In this document: one piece after another, positions 1 to 5,040 of the stretch
Layout: each line of letters starts with the position of its first letter
Numbering within the stretch: the first letter of the stretch is position 1
Origin: an uncultured Clostridium sp.
GTDB lineage: Bacteria > Bacillota > Clostridia > Lachnospirales > Lachnospiraceae
DNA length: 6,506 bases
Direction: 5' to 3'
NCBI GenBank assembly: GCA_902464345.1
Contig: CABQJA010000133.1
Span: 1 to 6,506, forward strand
Position numbers and translations under genes: made by a program
The notes under the pieces: generated by a model
Seen by the model: the letters and a program-made list of their open reading frames with translations, nothing else
Told to the model about the DNA's origin: nothing
Database searches by the model: none

Positions 1-120
1 ACTGGTATATGACATCAGAACGAGAAACATTCCCACAAATTTCAGAACCGGAATGGCAAACTTCTCATATTTTGTCAAAAAATCTTTAATTGAATCCCTA
101 ATATTGATCAACGTTGTCAT
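1..120 (-). CDS. Partial small membrane protein, function unknown (C-terminus outside window)
   Basis: Only the first 40 codons are visible, starting at the ATG at 120-118 and staying open to the window edge. The protein begins MTTLINIRDSIKDFLTKYEK. A short amphipathic, charged N-terminus is followed by a hydrophobic stretch at about residues 22-38 that looks like the start of a membrane helix. The ATG lies 23 bases inside the end of the upstream gene (98-556) in another frame, so the two are probably translationally coupled. An AAGGAG motif at 135-140 sits 14 bases upstream, which is rather far, and a TGA in the same frame just upstream rules out an earlier start. I do not recognise the family. 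Its pairing with another small membrane protein suggests the two act together, but no function can be assigned. Confidence 0.6.
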   Translation of the reverse strand, partial: MTTLINIRDSIKDFLTKYEKFAIPVLKFVGMFLVLMSYTS

Positions 121-556
121 TACCTGTAGTCACACTCCTTCCGGCCCGCTTCTCTTTCATCTCTTTCTCTTCACGGTCATACATTTCTTTTAATTTCTTC
201 AGATTCCGGTTATACGAAATCACATCCGGCTTTATCTTCTCATATTTATTTGCATAAACAATCCAGGCAATCAGCATATAAACCGCCAGGAATATCACAT
301 ATAAGATCCCAACCTTTGCTGCCACCTTCAGAAAATCCAGATCATTCAATTCCAATAGCAATTGTTCTGCATTCAGCATACAATAAGCAAATAACAATAT
401 TATAAATGCAATTGTCGAAGAAACTGCTGTTTTGAACATCTGGAAACGCACATAGTCTCGTTTATAATATTTACTGATATTCAGTTGTTTCTTTCCTTTT
501 GTATTTTCATATATTGCCAGTTTGGTCATGAGTTTTACTTTTTCTTCATTTACCAT
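98..556 (-). CDS. Two-helix membrane protein of unknown function
   Basis: This encodes a 152-residue protein from the ATG at 556-554 (MVNEEKVKLM...). In-frame GTG (565) and ATG (562) codons lie upstream, but AGGTGAT at 561-567 is a good ribosome site for ATG 556 and overlaps those two codons, so 556 is preferred. The layout is a basic, lysine-rich cytoplasmic-looking N-terminus (1-40), a first membrane helix at about 43-62, a second at about 77-101, then a charged tail at about 106-140 rich in K and E that could form a coiled coil. No signal peptide or catalytic motif is visible. The gene has its own promoter at 626-654 and overlaps the next gene at 1-120 by 23 bases. A small membrane-associated module is inferred; I do not recognise the family. 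One sampled 60-base line is about 40% GC, lower than the neighbouring kinase. Confidence 0.8.
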   Translation of the reverse strand: MVNEEKVKLMTKLAIYENTKGKKQLNISKYYKRDYVRFQMFKTAVSSTIAFIILLFAYCMLNAEQLLLELNDLDFLKVAAKVGILYVIFLAVYMLIAWIVYANKYEKIKPDVISYNRNLKKLKEMYDREEKEMKEKRAGRSVTTGNDNVDQY

Positions 557-560
557 AGCC

Positions 561-567
561 ATCACCT
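561..567 (-). promoter_or_regulatory. Ribosome binding site deciding the start of the two-helix membrane protein
   Basis: On the minus strand this reads AGGTGAT, complementary to the 16S 3' end. Its AGGTG core is six bases from ATG 556. Because it overlaps the alternative GTG 565 and ATG 562 codons, it favours the third start. Confidence 0.6.
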
Positions 568-625
568 ACTTTATTCTACCTAATTAGAACTGTTATAGAG
601 TTGAAGATAGGCTCCAACGACCTTA

Positions 626-654
626 ATTGTACCACAAAAGAATCATCTTTTCCA
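626..654 (-). promoter_or_regulatory. SigA-type promoter with extended -10 for the low-end membrane module
   Basis: The minus strand carries TGGAAA (654-649, 4/6 to TTGACA), a 17-base spacer, then TACAAT (631-626, 5/6 to TATAAT). The -10 is preceded by TGG, giving the TGn extended -10 that compensates for a weak -35. Transcription would start near 619, leaving a leader of about 60 bases before ATG 556. The spacer contains a perfect 6-bp dyad (636-651), a possible operator. The promoter lies just past the stop of the transporter-kinase gene, so the membrane module appears to be a separate unit, although read-through is possible because no terminator is visible. Confidence 0.6.
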
Positions 655-707
655 CTGTTTTTCACTTGACAATTACGGAACGAGGTGTACGGATCCATCC
701 CTGTTGA

Positions 708-2867
708 TCATCGGTCGGAAGCCACGCTCCGGACACAGGCAGTCAGATTCCGGATTGCCTGTTCCGTTTCTAAACGCTTCTCCAGCTCTTCTGCCGTCAA
801 TGCCTGCTTATTCTGACTTTCCTGTCGGTTCTGACCGGCCTCCAGATACTCTGTCACACTGTAACATGCATCAAACAACGGACTATTCTTACACATTTCA
901 ATACCATCACCGAAGCAGCCGGCAAATGCAAGCACCGTTTTGCCCTGCTTTTTAGCCAGCTCCGCAACCCCCGCCGATGTCTTTCCCATCAGGGTCTGTG
1001 CATCCATTCTGCCCTCTCCGGTTATTACACAGTCCACATCGGAAAGCATGGACTGCAGATCAATCTCCTCCAGCACAATATTGATTCCCGGTTTCAGAGT
1101 TCCGTGCAGATACATATAAAACGCATAGCCGAGGCCACCGGCTGCTCCGGTTCCCGGCGTCCGGTGATCTCCATCCGACCGCAGATATTCGGCTCCATCC
1201 GCTGCCAGCTGCTCCGTCAGTCCCGCATACCGCAGCATTGCCTGATCCATTCGCTCCACCATCGACTCATCCGCACCCTTTTGCGGAGCGAATACATAAC
1301 TGCATCCCTGCACTCCGGTCAACGGATTCCGTACATCACAGGCAATCCGGAACTCACACTCAGCCAACTCCGGCAGGACATCTTCAGAAGAAATCGCTGT
1401 AATTCTTTCCAATCCTTCTGCACCATATCCGACCTCATGCCCCTGTGTATCCGTAAAATGCCAGCCCAGTGCCTGCAACATTCCGATACCGCCATCATTG
1501 GTTGCACTGCCGCCGATCCCGATAATGAACTGCCGACAGCCCTTTTCTATCGCATCCCGGATCATCTCACCCACGCCATAGGTCGTTGTATGTAACGGAT
1601 TTCTCTGCCCCTCCGGAACCAGCGGAAGACCTGCCGCCGATGCCATTTCAATGATGGCAGTCTTTCCCCGCTCTGTATCATAAATCGTATACGCTGCATC
1701 CACGGTTGTCCCGATCGGACCGGTGACCTGACAGTGACACTGCTCCACTCCCTGTCGATTCCGGGTCAGCGCTTCTACCGTTCCTTCACCGCCATCCGCT
1801 ACCGGAACCACCTGCACCGCTGCTCCGAGCTGAGCCTCCCGGATTCCCGCAGCAATTGCATTTCCTGCTTCTAAGGATGTCATACTTCCCTTATAGGAGT
1901 CTACCGCTATCAGATAACGCGTTCCCTGTTTCGATGTCTTTTTCCCCCGGTTGACAATATAGATACCCAGGCAGACCAATAGTAATGACGCGATTCCAAG
2001 CACGCCAAATGCCTGATCATTTTCTTTTAAAAGCAGGGCTGATAACAGCACACCGAATACCGGATTCATGAATCCGAATACCGCAACCCTTGAGATTGGA
2101 TTATATTTTAACAGCATCCCCCACAGAGAATATGCGACTGCCGAAACAATGGCAAGATACACCAGTATCCCGACTGCTGCCGGTGAGATTCTCTGTAATC
2201 TGCCACCCATCAGCAGTCCGAGCAGTGACAGAATCAGTCCGCCGGCGATGAACTGATAGCCGCTTAACATCACCGGATCATGTTTCGCTGAATACCGCTT
2301 CAGGAATACCGATGAGAATGCATATGCGACTGTAGATAAGAAGATGGCTCCCTCTCCGAAAAAGCTCATCCGGAAGTCCACACCGTTTAAGTTGATCAGA
2401 ACCACTCCGGCAAATCCCACCAGACAGCCAAGCAGCTTCTGCGCATCCACTTTCTCCTGCCTGAAAATAAGACCGGCTACCAGAATTGCCACAAATACAT
2501 TGACCGCCTCAATAATGGATGCTTTCACACCGCCGGTATGCGCCAATCCGATATAAAAGAACAGATATTGCAATACCGTCTGCAGCAGACTCAGCCACAG
2601 AATCTTCCCGCAGGCCTGTTTCTCCGGCAGAAGCAGCCGTCCCTGCAGCAGGCTTCCGATTCCGACCGCCAGAATCCCGGCAAGTATAAAACGGATACCT
2701 GCAAACAGAATCTGCGTTGCCGTATCCGTTCCTGCTATTCCGAATAACTCATATCCGATTTTAATACACGGGAAAGCACTTCCCCATAAAAAACAGCAGA
2801 GCATGGCCCCCAGCCATACTACTACTGTCTTCTGCATCCATCTTTCATTGATTGTATGTTTTTTCAT
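708..2867 (-). CDS. DMT/EamA transporter fused to a glycerate kinase
   Basis: This is a 719-residue two-part membrane enzyme. The start chosen is ATG 2867 (MKKHTINERW), with AAAAGG nine bases upstream. A GTG at 2885 would add six residues but lacks a good ribosome site. Residues below are numbered from that GTG. Residues 21-312 form about ten membrane helices in two EamA-like repeats (about 24-166 and 177-312), typical of drug/metabolite exporters and importers. A basic linker (313-321) leads to a complete glycerate kinase (322-725). Its motifs are DSYKGS (329-334), ADGGEGT (363-369), RNPLHTTTYGVGE (428-440), GIGGSATNDGG (456-466), ACDVRNPLTG (515-524), PGTGAAGGLGY (577-587) and ITGEGRMDAQT (621-631). 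This family uses ATP to make a phosphoglycerate from D-glycerate. Ten helices place both ends in the cytoplasm, so the kinase would face its ATP. A Q/K-rich stretch at 684-703 looks like a small insertion. The reading frame is open across the junction, and no ATG, GTG or TTG start lies there. The transported substrate is inferred, not shown. Confidence 0.9.
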   Translation of the reverse strand: MKKHTINERWMQKTVVVWLGAMLCCFLWGSAFPCIKIGYELFGIAGTDTATQILFAGIRFILAGILAVGIGSLLQGRLLLPEKQACGKILWLSLLQTVLQYLFFYIGLAHTGGVKASIIEAVNVFVAILVAGLIFRQEKVDAQKLLGCLVGFAGVVLINLNGVDFRMSFFGEGAIFLSTVAYAFSSVFLKRYSAKHDPVMLSGYQFIAGGLILSLLGLLMGGRLQRISPAAVGILVYLAIVSAVAYSLWGMLLKYNPISRVAVFGFMNPVFGVLLSALLLKENDQAFGVLGIASLLLVCLGIYIVNRGKKTSKQGTRYLIAVDSYKGSMTSLEAGNAIAAGIREAQLGAAVQVVPVADGGEGTVEALTRNRQGVEQCHCQVTGPIGTTVDAAYTIYDTERGKTAIIEMASAAGLPLVPEGQRNPLHTTTYGVGEMIRDAIEKGCRQFIIGIGGSATNDGGIGMLQALGWHFTDTQGHEVGYGAEGLERITAISSEDVLPELAECEFRIACDVRNPLTGVQGCSYVFAPQKGADESMVERMDQAMLRYAGLTEQLAADGAEYLRSDGDHRTPGTGAAGGLGYAFYMYLHGTLKPGINIVLEEIDLQSMLSDVDCVITGEGRMDAQTLMGKTSAGVAELAKKQGKTVLAFAGCFGDGIEMCKNSPLFDACYSVTEYLEAGQNRQESQNKQALTAEELEKRLETEQAIRNLTACVRSVASDR

Positions 2868-2876
2868 ATCATCCAG

Positions 2877-2882
2877 CCTTTT
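2877..2882 (-). promoter_or_regulatory. Ribosome binding site of the transporter-kinase fusion
   Basis: AAAAGG on the minus strand lies nine bases before ATG 2867. It overlaps the alternative upstream start GTG 2885, which has no comparable purine-rich motif at the right distance. This is the reason for the shorter start. Confidence 0.45.
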
Positions 2883-2929
2883 CACCCGGCTCTATCGTCC
2901 GTTTTTTCCTCTGTCCAACGATCGACTCC

Positions 2930-3409
2930 TTAATACTGCTGCACCCGGTTGAGGTACCGCTCCCATGTACAGGCGACTGATTCACAGCTTACAAACACCT
3001 GATAAGACGCTCCCACGGTATGATCCTCCGGATCCTCGAACTCGATTCCCAGTCTGTAGCCGCCTTCTGTTTTCTCCATTTCAAAAAGATAAGCGCCTTC
3101 ACATCTTGCCGGGAAGTCTGCTGTTTCTTCCGAAGATAGCTCTTCATCCGGCACTTCCGAAACCAATACATCATTGGCATCATAATACCGGTAACCATCC
3201 TTCACAACCTTCTCCAGTCTGCCGCCATGCAGGCTGATTCTGGTCGTATCCGCATAGCTCTCGGTGTAATTGGTATTCTGACTGTTATTGGCCCGCACGA
3301 TCAGGGCATCTACCTCCAGGATCAGATCCTGTCCGATTGTTCGGAAACTGCCGATCTGACAGTCATCAAACCGGAACTGTTCTATCTCATCCATACTCTT
3401 ATATGCCAT
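2930..3409 (-). CDS. Small acidic soluble protein, function unknown
   Basis: This encodes 159 residues from ATG 3409, with a very good AAAGGAG site seven bases upstream. There is no signal peptide and no membrane helix. The protein is acidic, with a D/E-rich segment around residues 86-97. Notable stretches are MDEIEQFRFDDCQIG near the N-terminus, RANNSQNTNYTESYADTT at 39-56, GYRYYDANDVL at 72-82 and a closing WERYLNRVQQY. The alternation of hydrophobic and polar residues suggests a mostly beta fold. I do not recognise a functional family. I have a weak, unverified memory of similar Lachnospiraceae proteins carrying a subtilin sensor (SpaK) label, which nothing here supports because there is no kinase domain. 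It sits between the MATE transporter (104-base gap upstream) and the transporter-kinase fusion (62-base gap downstream), so it is probably co-transcribed with both. Confidence 0.8.
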   Translation of the reverse strand: MAYKSMDEIEQFRFDDCQIGSFRTIGQDLILEVDALIVRANNSQNTNYTESYADTTRISLHGGRLEKVVKDGYRYYDANDVLVSEVPDEELSSEETADFPARCEGAYLFEMEKTEGGYRLGIEFEDPEDHTVGASYQVFVSCESVACTWERYLNRVQQY

Positions 3410-3416
3410 TGTTCTG

Positions 3417-3423
3417 CTCCTTT
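3417..3423 (-). promoter_or_regulatory. Strong ribosome binding site of the acidic protein
   Basis: AAAGGAG on the minus strand sits seven bases before ATG 3409. The stop codon of an upstream mini-ORF (TGA, 3425-3423) overlaps its first base, so ribosomes ending there would be placed directly on this site. Confidence 0.65.
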
Positions 3424-3425
3424 CA

Positions 3426-3487
3426 CGATTGCATTTTCTTCATTATCTCTATATCTCTATTTCGATTGCATCCTCTTCATTATTTCT
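3426..3487. repeat. Imperfect 25-bp direct repeat, two copies with 37-bp period
   Basis: Copy one is 3426-3450 and copy two is 3463-3487, both starting CGATTGCAT on the plus strand. They match at 22 of 25 positions and are separated by 12 bases. They lie in the 104-base gap between the MATE gene and the acidic protein, in a stretch that is very purine-rich and C-poor on the transcribed-sense minus strand. On that strand each copy carries a mini-ORF: MKRMQSK (3480-3457) and MKKMQS (3443-3423). This could be a small local duplication, a repeated regulatory site or leader peptides. Confidence 0.7.
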
Positions 3488-3513
3488 CTTTCCATTCCAC
3501 ATCCCATCTGACA

Positions 3514-4926
3514 TTATGCAACCGGCTGTGTTCCTTCGCTCTCGGAAGACTCCTCCGCCATCGGATGAACGATCGTCCGGTTAATGTGGATCAGAAAGCT
3601 GATTGTCATGATTACTGCAATGATCTCCGCAATCGGGAATGCCCACCATACCAGCTCTACCCGTCCGAACTTCGAGAGCAGGTATGCAACCGGAACCAGC
3701 ACCAGCAGCTGTCTTGCAATAGATACCAGCATACTCAGGAATCCCTTGCCAAACGCCTGAAAAATCGAAGATCCTGCAATACCAAAACCTGCACACAGGA
3801 AGCTTAAGCTGATGATCCGGATTGCCGGAATACCGATCTGCAGCATATAGTCAGATGCATCAAAAATTCCCAGCAGTTTGCCCGGGAACAGCTGCATAAT
3901 GATCAAGCCTACCGCCATAATGCTGACCGCATAGATAATGCCGTACCGCATTGCCTTCTGCAGTCGCGCCTTTTTTCTGGCACCGTAATTATAAGAAATA
4001 ATCGGTATCATACCATTATTCAGACCAAATACCGGCATAAATACAAAGCTCTGAATCTTGAAGTAGGCTCCGAATACCGCCGTTGCCGTTGATGTAAATG
4101 CCATCAGAATATTATTCATACAGAAATTCATGACCGAAGATACCGATGCCATGATTATGGACGGCACACCTACACTGTATATTTTTCCGATAATCTTTCC
4201 ATTCGGTCTGAATATCTCCTTCAGACGAATGGTCAGCTCCCGGTTAAATTTCAGATTAAAGAATACTGCCAGCGCTGCTGCACAGAACTGTCCGATCACC
4301 GTTGCGATCGCCGCTCCGCGTACTCCCATCGCCGGGCATCCCAGATAACCGAAGATCATGATCGGATCCAGAATGATATTGATGATCGCACCGGTCATCT
4401 GTGTCACCATGGAGTACATGGTCTTTCCGGTACACTGCAGTAACCGTTCAAATATAAACTGTCCAAACATACCGAAGCAAAGTCCACCGCAGATAGTCAT
4501 ATACTGGACACCATACTGCGTAATGGTCTCATCCGCTTTCTGCCAGATGAATAACCACTTCGATGCACTCAGACACAGCACGCAGAAAAAGATCGCACTT
4601 AACAGTGCCAGAAAGATACCGTTGTTTGCACCACGGTTCGCTTCCTTGAACTTCTTTTCTCCCAGATACCGGGAAACCAGCGCATTTACACCTACGCCGG
4701 TACCGCTTCCGACTGCGATCATGAAGTTCTGCATCGGAAATGCCAGAGATAATGCCGTCAGTGCATCCTCTCCCAGCTTCGCCACAAACATACTGTCTAC
4801 GATGTTATACATGGCCTGCACCAGCATGGATACCATCATCGGTAACGACATGCTGATGATCAGACGGTTTACGGGCATAACGCCCATCTTGTTTTCCTGT
4901 TGTAAATTCTTTGTTGTTTCACTCAT
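3514..4926 (-). CDS. MATE-family multidrug/metabolite efflux transporter
   Basis: This encodes 470 residues with about twelve membrane helices, the usual length for the family. MATE proteins expel cationic drugs, toxins or metabolites across the cytoplasmic membrane in exchange for Na+ or H+. Family signatures visible are the first-helix region SLPMMVSMLVQAMYNIVD (27-44) with LGEDALTALSLAFP (51-64), GTGVGVNALVSRYLGEKK (75-92) followed by a charged loop, DPIMIFGYLG with MGVRGAAIATVIGQ (187-213), and the second-half counterparts VGVPSIIMASVSS (252-264) and GLNNGMIPIISYNYGARKKA (301-320). The C-terminal tail (454-470) is acidic and serine-rich. The start ATG 4926 follows AGGTGA at 4931-4936. The gene has its own promoter at 5004-5032 and is probably first in a unit with the acidic protein and the transporter-kinase fusion. 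The substrate cannot be told from sequence. Confidence 0.93.
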   Translation of the reverse strand: MSETTKNLQQENKMGVMPVNRLIISMSLPMMVSMLVQAMYNIVDSMFVAKLGEDALTALSLAFPMQNFMIAVGSGTGVGVNALVSRYLGEKKFKEANRGANNGIFLALLSAIFFCVLCLSASKWLFIWQKADETITQYGVQYMTICGGLCFGMFGQFIFERLLQCTGKTMYSMVTQMTGAIINIILDPIMIFGYLGCPAMGVRGAAIATVIGQFCAAALAVFFNLKFNRELTIRLKEIFRPNGKIIGKIYSVGVPSIIMASVSSVMNFCMNNILMAFTSTATAVFGAYFKIQSFVFMPVFGLNNGMIPIISYNYGARKKARLQKAMRYGIIYAVSIMAVGLIIMQLFPGKLLGIFDASDYMLQIGIPAIRIISLSFLCAGFGIAGSSIFQAFGKGFLSMLVSIARQLLVLVPVAYLLSKFGRVELVWWAFPIAEIIAVIMTISFLIHINRTIVHPMAEESSESEGTQPVA

Positions 4927-4930
4927 TTTC

Positions 4931-4936
4931 TCACCT
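4931..4936 (-). promoter_or_regulatory. Ribosome binding site of the MATE gene
   Basis: AGGTGA on the minus strand lies four bases before ATG 4926, slightly close but acceptable. No other in-frame start has a better site. Confidence 0.5.
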
Positions 4937-4963
4937 GTTGCTATTCATATTCTTCTGTTAATC

Positions 4964-4978
4964 ATACGTCACTCGTAT
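4964..4978. promoter_or_regulatory. Inverted repeat in the MATE leader, possible operator
   Basis: ATACG and CGTAT arms, five bases each, flank a five-base centre (TCACT on the plus strand). The site falls about 20-33 bases downstream of the predicted transcription start and before the ribosome site. Exporter genes are often controlled by MarR- or TetR-type repressors at such dyads, but no regulator gene is present in the window, and arms this short can arise by chance. Confidence 0.3.
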
Positions 4979-5003
4979 TACCGTGTAACTACAAATCTGC
5001 AAT

Positions 5004-5032
5004 ATACTAGCATTCTATCGGCTATATGTCAA
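5004..5032 (-). promoter_or_regulatory. Strong SigA-type promoter for the MATE unit
   Basis: The minus strand carries a perfect -35 TTGACA (5032-5027), a 17-base spacer and a -10 TAGTAT (5009-5004, 4/6) preceded by TGC, an extended -10. Transcription should start near 4997, giving a leader of about 70 bases. The -35 lies only eight bases beyond the stop of the restriction gene and sits inside a dyad, GCTAT-(7)-ATAGC (5021-5037), which could be a repressor site. This promoter makes the MATE unit independent of the restriction gene. Confidence 0.75.
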
Positions 5033-5040
5033 ATAGCTGC

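Noticed and set aside
566..707. Terminator after the transporter-kinase gene
   Set aside because: I looked for a GC-rich hairpin with a T-tract after the stop at 708 and found none; only the promoter and weak dyads are present.
1104..1595. A 163-codon open frame on the plus strand
   Set aside because: It is antisense to the well-supported glycerate kinase domain and shows no family motifs; high GC lengthens chance frames here.
2893..2922. Possible terminator hairpin (ATCGTT / GGACGAT) between the acidic protein and the fusion gene
   Set aside because: The stem is only about six pairs including a wobble, and no T-run follows on the transcribed strand, so it would not end transcription.
3450..3514. 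A 21-codon frame starting in a TAATG overlap with the MATE stop (MSDGMWNGKR...)
   Set aside because: It has no ribosome site, low complexity, and ends in the repeat; it is more likely chance than a coupled small gene.
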